A DNA stretch of 64,000 nucleotides from a halophilic archaeon (GTDB taxonomy: Archaea; Halobacteriota; Halobacteria; Halobacteriales; Haladaptataceae): NCBI GenBank assembly GCA_003298465.1, contig QNGA01000001.1:124001-188000 (forward strand). The letters are read 5' to 3'. This document shows positions 23,683-32,522 of this stretch, piece after piece; within the stretch, counting starts at the first letter, position 1; each line of letters opens with the position of its first letter. A program made the position numbers and the translations under genes. The notes beneath the pieces are model-generated. The model was not told the origin of the DNA. It was given only the letters and a program-made list of their open reading frames with translations, and did not search any database.

Positions 23683-26019
23683 TCAGTCCCAGAACCGGTC
23701 GAGACCGAGCGAGAGCATGTCGGGGCTCACGGGCTGGAACTCCTCGCGTTCCGTCTCCGGGAAGAACTCCCGGACGCTGTCCCAGCTATCGCGAGCGTAG
23801 CGGCTGTCGACCAGCACGCGGACGCCCTCCTCGTCGGGACCGCGGATGACCCGCCCGAGCGCCTGCCTGGCCTTCCGGACCGCGGGGACGGTGAGCGCGT
23901 AGGTGAACCCGTCGCCGAAGACGCGGTCGTAGGCCGTCCGGACCGCCTTCGTCCGGGGACTCGACGTGTTGATTATCGGGACGCCACAGACGACGGCGGC
24001 GCGGAGGCGGTCGCCGCGGTAGTCGACCCCCTCGGTCAGGGTGCCGCGGAGGCTGGTGACCAGCACCTTCGACTCCCCGGCGAAGAAGTCGTCTTTCAGG
24101 GCCTCGGTCGCCTCGTCCGCGCTGCTCTCGTCCAGCAGGACCGGCTTGTCGACGACCGCCCGCAGCGTTTCGGCGGCCCACTCGGCCTCGGCGTAGTTCG
24201 GCATCCCGACGAGCACGTTGCCGGGCGAGCGCGCGACGTCGCGGATGGCGTCCGCGTACAGCTGCCGAGTCCGGGTCTCGTCCCCGGGCCTGCCGCGGTT
24301 GTCGTAGGTGAACTTCGGCGCGTCGACCGCGAAGCTCTCCCGGTTCTCCTCGGGGAAGTTGAGACCGTAGGTCCGCTCGACGACGGGGCGGCCCTCCTCG
24401 TGGAGGTGGGTGAGACCGGAGACCTCCTCGAACACGTCGAGCGGGGCGAGCGTCGCGCTCATCAGGACGCCGCCGCCGAACTCCGCGAGTCGTTCGCCGA
24501 TGGCGTCGCTCGGGACGCAGTTCTGCATCGCGAGCCGGGCGTTGTACGCCCGCCGCCAGGAGTCGTCCGGCTCCGCGTCGTTCCACGTGCGTTCGAGTTC
24601 TATCTCCCGGAAGTAGTGCTCGTGGTCGTTGCGGTACCACTCGCCGAGCACGCGGCCCGCCGCGGGTGCGGCCCGCTCTTTCTCGACCGACTCGCCCTCG
24701 TCGGCCTCGGCCTCGTTCAGGATTCGCGCGACGACCGCACCGACCGGCTCTGCGCGCGCCCACGTGCCGCCGTCGTACCCCTCGCGGTCGGCCCACTCGG
24801 AGATGGCGTCCGGCTGGGGGTCGGTCGGATCCCGGAGCGGAATCTCGGCGTCCGGCAGGTCCGCGAGGTCGGCCTTCCAGCCACGGTGCTCGCGTTCGAG
24901 GTGGGCGGTGACCCGCCGGTCGAGTTCCTCCCGGAGGTCCCGGAGGAAGTTCCTGACCTCCTTCAGTTCGCGGAGCGTGACGCCGGCCTCTTCGAGTTCG
25001 GCGCGCACGAGGTCGGCGTCGGCGGTGGTGGACTTCGCGTCCCGGTCGTCAAACTCCACTGGCTGGATGACCCGCGTGAGTTCCGCCTCGGCGTCTCGCA
25101 GGGTGGCGTCGCCGACCGACTCGCTGACGAGGTCCCGGACTCGCGGTTCGAGCATGTGCGCCTCGTCGCAGACGACGAACGTCTCCTCGTCCAGCAGCGC
25201 GCCGGTGAACGAGGCGGTCGTCGTCGGGTCGAACGCGTGGTAGTAGTTACCCACGACGACCTCGACGTCGGCGAGGAGCGCGCCCATCATCGAGTGCGGA
25301 CAGGTGCCGTGCTGGACCGAGAGGGAGACGAGATCCTCCGGTTCGACGAGTCCCACGTCGTCGAACTCGAAGGGGACGGCCTCGACGGGGTCGCCGTCCT
25401 CCGGCAGATCCTCCAGGAACTGGGCGTAGAAGGGACAGTACTCCGTGTCGTCGTACTCGGGCATCTCCGGCGGGTAGGGGGTCGGTTCGCCGGCCGTCTC
25501 CAGGTAGGTCGCGCCGCCGCCGCGGCCGGAGTCGGCGAGCCCGGTCTGCTGGCTCCGGGCGCGCGAGGCGAGGTTCCCCCCAGTGGTCGAACCGCTGTCG
25601 CCGACGAGGTCGCGGGTACGCTCGCGCAGGCCCTCGCAGCGCTCGTAGACGTTTCCCTCGTCGATACCCCCTGCGTTCTCGCGGTTGTAGGGACAGACGT
25701 CGGCCTTGCCGACCAGCGTCAGTCCCGAGACGGGCTTCCAGTCGTCGGGCAGGCCGGCGTTGATGGTCCGCAGGTCCTCCTCGAACTGGCGGAGCTGCTG
25801 TTTCACGCTCGTCAGGACGAACACGCGCTCGTAGTCGCTGTTCGGGTCGCGCACGAGGTCGATGCCCGCCGTGAGCGCGAGCATGGTCTTGCCAGTGCCG
25901 CAGGCACCCTCGACGACGGTGAATCCGTCGTCGCGGGCGGTGTCGATAGCCGTCTCGATACCGTCGACCTGCTCGTCGTACGGCTCCTCGTGACCGAAAA
26001 CGTCCCGCCAGTCCGACAT
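23683..26019 (-). CDS. XPD/Rad3-family Fe-S DNA helicase
   Basis: 778 residues. Walker A EGACGTGKT at 37-45; Fe-S domain cysteines at about 109, 128, 195 and 240 (VCPYNR, YERCEG, EYCPFY, GTCPHSMM); DEAH at 285-288; C-terminal motor with motif V/VI LRGTLTEGVDYRGDRLRAAVVCGVPI and QALGRVIRGPDEEGVRVLVDSRYA. It is a 5'-3' helicase, in archaea linked with nucleotide excision repair or damage response. A linker between the second and third Cys (about 65 residues, Ser/Gly-rich) is longer than in model XPD proteins. Confidence 0.92.
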   Translation of the reverse strand: MSDWRDVFGHEEPYDEQVDGIETAIDTARDDGFTVVEGACGTGKTMLALTAGIDLVRDPNSDYERVFVLTSVKQQLRQFEEDLRTINAGLPDDWKPVSGLTLVGKADVCPYNRENAGGIDEGNVYERCEGLRERTRDLVGDSGSTTGGNLASRARSQQTGLADSGRGGGATYLETAGEPTPYPPEMPEYDDTEYCPFYAQFLEDLPEDGDPVEAVPFEFDDVGLVEPEDLVSLSVQHGTCPHSMMGALLADVEVVVGNYYHAFDPTTTASFTGALLDEETFVVCDEAHMLEPRVRDLVSESVGDATLRDAEAELTRVIQPVEFDDRDAKSTTADADLVRAELEEAGVTLRELKEVRNFLRDLREELDRRVTAHLEREHRGWKADLADLPDAEIPLRDPTDPQPDAISEWADREGYDGGTWARAEPVGAVVARILNEAEADEGESVEKERAAPAAGRVLGEWYRNDHEHYFREIELERTWNDAEPDDSWRRAYNARLAMQNCVPSDAIGERLAEFGGGVLMSATLAPLDVFEEVSGLTHLHEEGRPVVERTYGLNFPEENRESFAVDAPKFTYDNRGRPGDETRTRQLYADAIRDVARSPGNVLVGMPNYAEAEWAAETLRAVVDKPVLLDESSADEATEALKDDFFAGESKVLVTSLRGTLTEGVDYRGDRLRAAVVCGVPIINTSSPRTKAVRTAYDRVFGDGFTYALTVPAVRKARQALGRVIRGPDEEGVRVLVDSRYARDSWDSVREFFPETEREEFQPVSPDMLSLGLDRFWD

Positions 26020-26226
26020 CGTTCGTTACTGGGCCTCCGGTTGCTTAGGGTTGTTGAACTGGACTGGCCCCGTACTGGTACTTGAATTCGAGGGTCGTCG
26101 AAGGGCTGGTCGTCGGGAGGCAGGACGTCGAGAGGCAGGTCGCCCGCAGAACTCCGCCGCCCCCGGACCGAGGGTCTCCGGGCGAGACACAACGCATTTA
26201 GCCCGTCCCGTCAATACGCGTATCTG

Positions 26227-26952
26227 ATGACGTCCGCCCTGCTCTCCGGTATCGCCGACACGACCCTTCCCGTGGCCTTGCTCGCGCTCTCGCTCGTCGG
26301 GGCCGCGATTCTCTCGTTCGCCCCGGACACGCGGGCGGCCAGACAGTTCGTCGAGGACTACGGCCTGCTCCTACTCGTCGGGGGCGTCGCCGGCGGTGCC
26401 ATCGTCGGCGTCACCCTCTTTCTCGTCGGCGACAAGTCGCTGGCGAAGGAGTGGCTGGACCAGTACGGCCTGTTCGCACTCTTCTTCATCCTCATCCTGG
26501 AGGGTGCGATGCTGCTGTACTTCGCGCCGAGCGAGAGCCTCGTCCCCATCGGCGTCACCGTCCTCCCGGCGTCGGCCCACGACTACGACGCCATCGCCGC
26601 GGTCATCCTCGTCGCCGTCGTCGGTGCGACCGTCGGTCAGTACGCCCTCTTCCTGCTGGCGAAGCGCGGCGGCCGGGAGTACCTGCTCGACAAGCCCTGG
26701 TTCCGCGTCAGCGAGTCCTCGCTGGACCGCTTCGAGGGCTGGTTCCAGCGCTGGGGCCGCGTCGTCGTTCCGGTGAGCAACGCCCTGCTCTTCACGCGCG
26801 GGATGCTCACCGTCCCCGCAGGCTTCGCGGAGATGCGCGACTGGGAGTTCATCGTCCTCTCCGCAATCGGGACGTTGCTGTTCCAGGGGTGGCTCGCGGC
26901 GGTGACGCTGTACGTCTCCCAGAACGACCTGCTCGGGTTCCTTCCGTTCTGA
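26227..26952 (+). CDS. DedA/VTT-family membrane protein
   Basis: 241 residues, about six hydrophobic segments. VTT features: LFFILILEGAMLLYFAPSESLVPIGV, GATVGQYALFLLAKRGGREYL and RWGRVVVPVSNALLFTRGMLTVPAGFAEM. The family contains lipid scramblases/undecaprenyl-phosphate flippases and is membrane-located; the substrate in haloarchaea is unknown. Upstream CATTTAG box about 33 nt before ATG 26227. Single gene. Confidence 0.9.
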   Translation: MTSALLSGIADTTLPVALLALSLVGAAILSFAPDTRAARQFVEDYGLLLLVGGVAGGAIVGVTLFLVGDKSLAKEWLDQYGLFALFFILILEGAMLLYFAPSESLVPIGVTVLPASAHDYDAIAAVILVAVVGATVGQYALFLLAKRGGREYLLDKPWFRVSESSLDRFEGWFQRWGRVVVPVSNALLFTRGMLTVPAGFAEMRDWEFIVLSAIGTLLFQGWLAAVTLYVSQNDLLGFLPF

Positions 26953-27197
26953 CAGGTGCGGACCGGAGCAGCCGGACAGCGCCGTGAGCGGTCGGCGACG
27001 CCGGAGGATTCGACACGTCACCTTCGACATTATTCCAGAGCGCCAATAGGATGCTTTTTCGCGCGAGGACGCGTCTCTCGGCGTCAAGTCTAACGTGTCC
27101 GAGTACGTAGTGGAACTGCGCTCGCGTGTCCGTCAATCGCGTGCCATGCCATGAACGTCACGCGAGCGCATCCGTCTTCGGAACGTCAGTCCCACCC

Positions 27198-27611
27198 TTA
27201 TCGGAACGCCGCGTCGTTACTTCCCGGATCGTCCAGTCGAAACCGGACCGTCTCCTGGCCCTCGAAGCGCGGTCCGTTGCCGGCGCGTTCGAAGTCGTTC
27301 GCCCGGGCCGCCGACATCGTCTCGTCCTCGTCTTCCGGTACCAGCAGTTCGACGGTCATCGCCTCGCGGGCGGCGAACCGGACCGGTTCGTCGAGCAGGC
27401 GCTCGCAGGCCGCCCGAGAGCCGTAGAGGTGGGTGACGTAAACCGCGTCTCTCCGGGCGTCGAAGCCGACGAAGCCGACGATGTCGTCGTCGTCTGTCTC
27501 TGCGACGCGGACTGACCGGTCGTGGACGACGTTCGCCATGACCTCGCTGGGAACGCCTGCGAGGTCGGCCAGTCGACCGCCGTCGGACTCGACCGCATCG
27601 CGGACGCGCAT
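27198..27611 (-). CDS. GNAT-like acetyltransferase, short
   Basis: 137 residues from ATG 27611. MRVRDAVESDGGRLADLAGVP is a GNAT-type opening, IVGFVGFDARRDAVYVTHLYGSRAACERLL fits strands 2-4 and the acetyl-CoA loop, though the Q/RxxGxG/A motif is weak (GSRAACERLL). The C-terminus FERAGNGPRFEGQETVRFRL resembles GxGFxxxG...Y endings. Substrate unknown; a catalytically weakened member is possible. Confidence 0.65.
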   Translation of the reverse strand: MRVRDAVESDGGRLADLAGVPSEVMANVVHDRSVRVAETDDDDIVGFVGFDARRDAVYVTHLYGSRAACERLLDEPVRFAAREAMTVELLVPEDEDETMSAARANDFERAGNGPRFEGQETVRFRLDDPGSNDAAFR

Positions 27612-27803
27612 GGGTGGGGGTTCTTCACGCGCGGAGTTAATGGTGGCGGGGAAACGGTAGTTCTATTTACAAAAATCGACTTCCGGGAAGCGTTTTGTGA
27701 CGGCGTCACCACAGTCCGGTATGGACCGACTCCGTGGTCGCCCGTCCCGTCGGCGAGACGGCGGCGAGCAGATTAAACGTTCACGACGCGGAGGTAACGA
27801 AAG

Positions 27804-28379
27804 ATGAAATCACCGACCGTAGTCGCCGTCTGCGGGAGCAGGCGAGACGGCAGTTACACGCGGACCGCCCTGAGACACGTCCTCGACGCCGCGGAGGAGG
27901 CCGGTGCGCGGACCGAACTGCTCGACGTTCGGGAGTACGACCTCCCCGTGTTCGACCCCGACGAGGAGGAGCCGCCCGAGGCGGTCGAACTCAAGCGCAA
28001 GATACGGGAGGCCGATTCGGTCGTCCTCGGCAGTCCGGTCTACCACGGTTCGTACTCCTCGGCGTTCCGGAACGTCCACGACTACTGCAGTTTCGACGAG
28101 TACGAGGACACCACCGTCGGCCTGCTCGCGACGGCCGGCGGCGGGTCGTACGCGAGCACCCTCGACCACATGCGCATCACGGTCCGGGGCGTCCACGGCT
28201 GGGTGCTGCCCCACCAGGTCGGCATCCGGAACGCCTCCGAGAAGTTCGAGGACGGCCAGTTCGTCGACGGCGGCCTGGAAGAGCGCACCCGAAAACTCGG
28301 TCGACAGGCGGTCCAGTACGCCGGCATCAACCCCGACGTGACCGGAACCGGAGCCGACGAAGCCGCGGCCGACGACTGA
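27804..28379 (+). CDS. NADPH-dependent FMN reductase family protein
   Basis: 191 residues. Flavodoxin-like fold: VCGSRRDGSYTRTALRHVLDAA (phosphate/FMN loop, residue 9 on), LLDVREYDLPVFDPDE, READSVVLGSPVYHGSYSSAFRNVHDY and LLATAGGGSYASTLDHMR. It probably reduces FMN or quinones with NAD(P)H in the cytoplasm. An acidic disordered tail of about 15 residues ends the protein. Monocistronic. Confidence 0.9.
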   Translation: MKSPTVVAVCGSRRDGSYTRTALRHVLDAAEEAGARTELLDVREYDLPVFDPDEEEPPEAVELKRKIREADSVVLGSPVYHGSYSSAFRNVHDYCSFDEYEDTTVGLLATAGGGSYASTLDHMRITVRGVHGWVLPHQVGIRNASEKFEDGQFVDGGLEERTRKLGRQAVQYAGINPDVTGTGADEAAADD

Positions 28380-28395
28380 GTCGGTCGCCGACGCG

Positions 28396-28638
28396 CTACT
28401 CGACCAGTCGCTCCTTCTCGCGGCGGCGGAGCTGCTTTATCTCGTGCTCCCTGGACATCGCGGCCGAGCGCGTCTCGAACCGTTCGGCGTGGACCAGTTC
28501 GACCGGGGTACGGCCACGGGTGTACTTGGCTCCCTCGCCGGCGTCGTGCTCGGCGACCCTCCGTTCGACGTCCGTCGTGTACCCGGTATAAAAGCTGCCG
28601 TCACTGCATTCGACGACGTACACCCAGTGGTCGGTCAC
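28396..28638 (-). CDS. GIY-YIG domain protein (UPF0213-like)
   Basis: 80 residues if started at GTG 28638 (VTDHWVYVVECSDGSFYTGYT); an ATG at 28686 would add 16 poorly conserved residues. GIY-YIG motif is VYVV...FYTGYT, followed by DVERRVAEHDAGEGAKYTRGRTPVELVHAERF and a C-terminal basic helix SREHEIKQLRRREKERL. The single-domain YhbQ-type proteins are small nucleases of uncertain target. Only 16 nt from the convergent flavin reductase. Confidence 0.9.
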   Translation of the reverse strand: MTDHWVYVVECSDGSFYTGYTTDVERRVAEHDAGEGAKYTRGRTPVELVHAERFETRSAAMSREHEIKQLRRREKERLVE

Positions 28639-28698
28639 GTCTGACAGGCTTCGCGTGGTTGGACTTTTCCCTGTCGCTTCCGCCACGATCGACGATGC

Positions 28699-28842
28699 TT
28701 ACTGGGCCCGCTGGCGTGCTACTTCGGCGATACCCGCGTTCGCCGAGCAAGCCGGGCAGGCGTGGACGCGACCCGTCTCGTCTCCGAAGACGCGCACGAA
28801 TCGGTCGGAGACGTGCGCGCCGCAGTGTTCGCAGTTTGCCAT
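28699..28842 (-). CDS. Zinc-finger microprotein (HVO_2753/DUF7563-like)
   Basis: 47 residues, MANCEHCGAHVSDRFVRVFG, then HACPACSANAGIAEVARQ. Two CxxC knuckles (Cys4/7 and Cys29/32) make one zinc-binding site. Resembles the small haloarchaeal zinc-finger proteins with one CPxC pair studied in Haloferax (HVO_2753 type) by recollection. ATG 28842, TAA at 28701-28699. Easy to miss because of its size. Confidence 0.75.
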   Translation of the reverse strand: MANCEHCGAHVSDRFVRVFGDETGRVHACPACSANAGIAEVARQRAQ

Positions 28843-29034
28843 TTTGGTAGCCGGCGGTGGCACCGCCAGCGATCGTACTTGGTCGCACTCCAGTAAAAAT
28901 CCTTTCCAGATTCTCGCCCAAATTCGCCTATCTGCAAAATAGTTTTCTATACTGCCAGCTATTATGCCGTCCTGCCTCGTTCAGTTGTGGGAGCCCGAAG
29001 AAGACATCGTCGATTCCGAAATCTCCTGCCCGGG

Positions 29035-29056
29035 ACCCCTTCGTTTCAACTGGAGA
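29035..29056 (-). repeat. ORB-like element outside the origin (copy at 29.0 kb)
   Basis: Minus strand reads TCTCCAGTTGAAACGAAGGGG TCCC: the full ORB core with its G-run. It lies in the 266-nt gap between the zinc-finger microprotein and the DUF1684 gene. The rest of that gap shows a stretch of low G+C (about 28900-28970) and no gene. Confidence 0.6.
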
Positions 29057-29108
29057 TTTCGCGGCGTGAGCCGAGAGTCGCGTGCGAATCGTCGAGAAGC
29101 GCGGCGAA

Positions 29109-29693
29109 TCAGTTCTGCGTCCAGTCCTTCTCGCCGGCGCGGACCACGACGTCGAGCCAGTTTTCCTCCGGCGGAAGTGGGCAGGAGAACGCCTCGCTGA
29201 ACGCACAGAACGGCGTGTACGCGAGGTTGAAGTCGACCGGTATCTCGTCGCCGTCGGACAGGTCACCTTCGGGGTGGAGTTCGAGGTAGCGACCGTTCTC
29301 GTAGGACTGCTGGCCGGTCGTCTTGTCGCGGAACGGGACGAACAGCGACTCCTGGTCCTCGCGGCCGTACATAGCCAGCGTACACTCCTCGCCGTCGACG
29401 TCGAACCGCAGCGTCGCCTCCCGGAGGTACCGCTGGGGCGGTCCGCCCGTCGTCTCCATCTCGACCGGTTCGGGGTCGTCGTGGGTCTCGACCGTCGCCG
29501 TCACGCGGTAGTCGGGGTCCGGGTCGAAGTACGGCAACCCCGAGAACGCCTCGCGGTCCTCCGGCGGAATCGGCGACTGCGGGTGTTCGTCGAAGAACTC
29601 GTCCTTCTCGGCGCGGTGCGCTTCGAGTTCCTCGCGCCACGCGTCCACGTCGAACTCCGTCCGTTCGCCGGCGTCGTTCGCGTCGGTGGTCAT
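29109..29693 (-). CDS. DUF1684 family protein
   Basis: 194 residues from ATG 29693 (MTTDANDAGERTEF). DUF1684 landmarks: WREELEAHRAEKDEFF, SPIPPEDREAFSGLPYFDPDPDY, GREDQESLFVPFRDKTTGQQSYENGRYLEL, and DFNLAYTPFCAFSEAFSCPLPPEENWLDVVVRAGEK. Function is unproven; the conserved core is likely an enzyme-like beta fold with conserved Asn/Tyr/Cys. The ORF could extend to 29843 but the upstream part is not protein-like. Confidence 0.93.
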   Translation of the reverse strand: MTTDANDAGERTEFDVDAWREELEAHRAEKDEFFDEHPQSPIPPEDREAFSGLPYFDPDPDYRVTATVETHDDPEPVEMETTGGPPQRYLREATLRFDVDGEECTLAMYGREDQESLFVPFRDKTTGQQSYENGRYLELHPEGDLSDGDEIPVDFNLAYTPFCAFSEAFSCPLPPEENWLDVVVRAGEKDWTQN

Positions 29694-29857
29694 GACCGGC
29701 GCTTCGGCGTCCGGCCGGGTAACGGTTCCGCTGTCGGTGTCCGCATCGATTCGGTCCAGGGAGAATCCGGCCGTGGCGTCGGTGACGGTGGCGGGAAACG
29801 ACGGAGTGGGTCGCCGGGAGCGATGCGGTTTTGGGGCCGCCACCGGTAGTTCGAGAC

Positions 29858-30838
29858 ATGGACCTCACCGACCGCCCCCGACGCCTGCGACGGGACGGCG
29901 TCCGCGAACTGGTCAGCGAGACGAGCCTGGAAGCGAGCGACCTTGTCGCGCCCGTGTTCGTGGACGCGACGACCGACGAGCGAGTCGCCATCCCGTCGAT
30001 GCCCGGACACGAGCGCGTCCCCCTCGACGAGAGCGTCGCCCGCGTCGAGGAGGCGCTCGACACCGGCGTCGAGACGGTGATGCTGTTCGGCATCCCCGAG
30101 TCGAAAGACGCCGAAGGGAGTCGCGCGTGGGCCGAGGACGGCGTCGTCCAGGAGGCGACGCGCCGAATCGCGAGCGAGACGGCGGCGACGGTCGTCACCG
30201 ACGTCTGTCTCTGCGAGTACACCGACCACGGCCACTGCGGACTCGTCGAGCAGGACGCCGCCGAGAATCCCGACCTCACCGTCCGCAACGACGAGACGCT
30301 GGACCTCCTCCGGAAGATAGCGGTCTCCCACGCCGAGGCGGGTGCAGACGTGGTCGCGCCGAGCGGGATGATGGACGGCATGGTCGGGGCCATCCGGGAG
30401 GCGCTCGACGACGCCGGCTTCCGCGACGTGCCCATCATGAGCTACGCGGCGAAGTACGAGTCGGCGTTCTACGGGCCGTTCCGCGACGCGGCGGACGGCG
30501 CGCCCGCGTTCGGCGACCGCCGCCACTACCAGATGGACCCGGCCAACGCCCGCGAGGCGATACGGGAGGTCGCGCTCGACGTCGAGCAGGGCGCGGACCT
30601 GCTGATGGTCAAGCCCGCGCTCTCCTATCTCGACGTGGTGTCGTCGGTCGACAGGAGCTTCGACCTCCCCGTCGCGGCGTACAACGTCTCCGGCGAGTAC
30701 GCGATGCTGCACGCCGCCAGCGACAGGGGGTGGCTCGACCTCGAAGCGACCGCCCTGGAGTCGCTCCTGTCCATCAAACGCGCCGGAGCGGACGTCATCG
30801 TGACGTACTTCGCCGAGGACGTGGCGGCGAAACTGTAA
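29858..30838 (+). CDS. hemB: Delta-aminolevulinic acid dehydratase (porphobilinogen synthase)
   Basis: 326 residues from ATG 29858. Zinc-site cysteines [14 protein letters not shown] (about residues 110-124), first Schiff-base Lys in [17 protein letters not shown] and second in [10 protein letters not shown], plus [16 protein letters not shown] [16 protein letters not shown]. It joins two 5-aminolevulinate molecules to porphobilinogen, the substrate of HemC. The Cys-rich site marks the zinc-dependent class. Not in an operon with hemCD. Confidence 0.97.
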   Translation: MDLTDRPRRLRRDGVRELVSETSLEASDLVAPVFVDATTDERVAIPSMPGHERVPLDESVARVEEALDTGVETVMLFGIPESKDAEGSRAWAEDGVVQEATRRIASETAATVVTDVCLCEYTDHGHCGLVEQDAAENPDLTVRNDETLDLLRKIAVSHAEAGADVVAPSGMMDGMVGAIREALDDAGFRDVPIMSYAAKYESAFYGPFRDAADGAPAFGDRRHYQMDPANAREAIREVALDVEQGADLLMVKPALSYLDVVSSVDRSFDLPVAAYNVSGEYAMLHAASDRGWLDLEATALESLLSIKRAGADVIVTYFAEDVAAKL

Positions 30839-30994
30839 TACAGAGCTCGTTTTCCGCTTAACCAGTCGTTCATCCTGAACCGGCCTTTTCCGTTTTCGCA
30901 GGTTAATTGTCAACAGCGCGTGACCAGAGTCGGTCGACGACGGGGAACGGTAGGCAGAGATAAATGCAGGAAACGAATAGTATTACATCAGGAA

Positions 30995-31004
30995 ATTATA
31001 AATA
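30995..31004 (+). promoter_or_regulatory. TATA-like box of the zinc-ribbon pair
   Basis: ATTATAAATA lies 23-32 nt before ATG 31027, inside an AT-rich 60-nt stretch. It should drive both zinc-ribbon genes, which are only 11 nt apart. Confidence 0.5.
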
Positions 31005-31026
31005 GCAATAGTGTCTGCTGAAGTCT

Positions 31027-31392
31027 ATGACTAATAAGAGCGACAACTCGCCCGGGCCTGACGAACAGTACTGTACGAGCTGCGGTGAAGTGATCAAGAA
31101 ACAGGCCGAGATCTGCCCCGAATGCGGGGTTCGACAATCGGACGCACCCGGTACTGACCAGTCAAACGTCGTTTCGGGAAGCAGTAAGGATCAGAACACC
31201 GCGGGAATTCTCGCCATCCTCCTTGGTGGGATAGGTGTCCACAAGTTCTATCTCGGCGAGACATGGAAGGGCATTCTCTATCTACTGTTCTGCTGGACGT
31301 TCATCCCCGCCATCGTCGCCTTGGTCGAGGGAATCCTCTATCTCACCAAGTCCGAAGAGGAATTCCAGCGGAAGTACGTCCCGGCCCAGTAA
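31027..31392 (+). CDS. Zinc-ribbon + TM2 domain membrane protein
   Basis: 121 residues. N-terminal zinc ribbon CTSCGEVIKKQAEICPEC at about 16-33; linker; TM2 domain at about 57-110 (AGILAILLGGIGVHKFYLG, then KGILYLLFCWTFIPAIVALVEGILYL) with two membrane helices and the conserved HKFYLG turn. Cytoplasmic zinc ribbon attached to a membrane hairpin; role unknown. Its codon choice (many A/T-ending codons) differs from neighbours. Confidence 0.88.
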   Translation: MTNKSDNSPGPDEQYCTSCGEVIKKQAEICPECGVRQSDAPGTDQSNVVSGSSKDQNTAGILAILLGGIGVHKFYLGETWKGILYLLFCWTFIPAIVALVEGILYLTKSEEEFQRKYVPAQ

Positions 31393-31403
31393 CTCCCGGT
31401 ACG

Positions 31404-32072
31404 ATGTCGAAAGGTCCAGACGAAATCTACTGTCAATCTTGTGGAGAGACGGTGAAGGAGCATGCGGAATTTTGTCCCAATTGCGGCGTCGAACCTGGTA
31501 GCTCGGAGAGAGATCCAACGGGAAAAGCTGATTATTTCTGTCAATCCTGCGGTGAGAGAGTGAAAGCACAGGCAGAGCTCTGTCCGAATTGTGGTGTTCG
31601 CCGACGCGGTAACGTCGCTACGACACGGCAGTCCCAGTCCGTCGAAGAGTCGAATGACGGTTCCAGTGATTTGGTGACGTACGCCGCATGGGGATTAGGT
31701 ATCGTACTTATCCTCGCGGGAATCGGGACGTTCGACCAGGGGAACATAGCCGTCTCATTCTTTCAGGGCGTTTTCTACATCCTCGTCGGTGCAATTCTGC
31801 TTCCGCCGACGCGCAAACGATTCGACAAAGAGTTTCCCGTCACTACCGTCGGTTCTGTCCGGTCGGTAGATGAGTCTGCAATCAAGCGAACTGATAAACC
31901 GTGTTCAGCGTGCTATGACCAGATTACGAACGGGGTTGCTCGAACGTACACGGAACAGTTCGTCCTATTTGGAGTTCCATTGTACGTGCGGGAAGAAGGC
32001 CGGAACGAGTACTGCCAAGCGTGTGCAAACGGGGAACCGACAGTGAATACGGTTGAAGCCGAAGTCGATTAG
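31404..32072 (+). CDS. Membrane protein with two N-terminal zinc ribbons and a C-terminal CxxC pair
   Basis: 222 residues from ATG 31404. Two near-identical ribbons, CQSCGETVKEHAEFCPNC (about 10-27) and CQSCGERVKAQAELCPNC (about 46-63), then a Ser-rich linker and two membrane helices (about 88-130). The C-terminal domain has PCSAC and YCQAC about 45 residues apart, a third probable zinc site. Likely works with the TM2 protein 11 nt upstream. Low G+C and A/T-rich codons suggest more recent acquisition. No known function. Confidence 0.82.
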   Translation: MSKGPDEIYCQSCGETVKEHAEFCPNCGVEPGSSERDPTGKADYFCQSCGERVKAQAELCPNCGVRRRGNVATTRQSQSVEESNDGSSDLVTYAAWGLGIVLILAGIGTFDQGNIAVSFFQGVFYILVGAILLPPTRKRFDKEFPVTTVGSVRSVDESAIKRTDKPCSACYDQITNGVARTYTEQFVLFGVPLYVREEGRNEYCQACANGEPTVNTVEAEVD

Positions 32073-32372
32073 CCCGTTCAGTTTAAATTAGCGGTGAGTA
32101 AGACCGCCTCGCGTTCGATAGAAACTATCGGGTCGTCCGCCAAGCCTCTACGACGAGCGCAGAACGAACGAGGCAGTCGACCGAATCCACATCCTCTCCG
32201 TGCCCTTCACGTTCGTCCAGAAGTAGACCCTACGAACAGTCACTTCTGGACGGTTTACGACCTTATATCCCTCCTATCCGCTTATAAACCGGACGTGCGT
32301 CCGCTATAGCCATGAATAATCCGGTTTTGTCAACGATTAACCTTATGAAGGTGTGCACTGTTCGGTTGAATC
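32073..32372. other. 300-nt intergenic region before the amt operon
   Basis: No gene recognised. It holds an inverted repeat CCAGAAGT (32217-32224) / ACTTCTGG (32242-32249), candidate boxes TTATAT (about 32262) and TTATAAA (about 32282), and GATTAACC (about 32332) that could drive the small ORF at 32373. The AT content is raised compared with flanking genes. Confidence 0.5.
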
Positions 32373-32522
32373 GTGACTCGAAGCACGAACCTCGAAGAAT
32401 ATTCGATAATCGTGGACAGTTGTCCAGATGATTTCGTCGTCGTTCCGGGGGGCGGAAGCGACGCGGAGGACGCCGACGGTTCGTCGGCCTCCGAAACGGC
32501 ATCGGAGGACGAAGCATGGTGA
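32373..32522 (+). CDS. Small acidic ORF overlapping the start of the amt-PII gene
   Basis: 49 residues from GTG 32373: [21 protein letters not shown], then [17 protein letters not shown] and a Ser/Glu-rich end. The stop TGA (32520-32522) overlaps the amt start ATG (32516) by 7 nt, an arrangement typical of translational coupling. The acid-rich tail looks like haloarchaeal protein. It could encode a small regulator or act as a leader peptide controlling amt. No homologue recalled. Confidence 0.45.
   Translation: MTRSTNLEEYSIIVDSCPDDFVVVPGGGSDAEDADGSSASETASEDEAW

Noticed and set aside
32311..32427. 38-codon ATG ORF upstream of amt
   Set aside because: Overlaps the better GTG ORF at 32373, with codon use and residues unlike haloarchaeal proteins.
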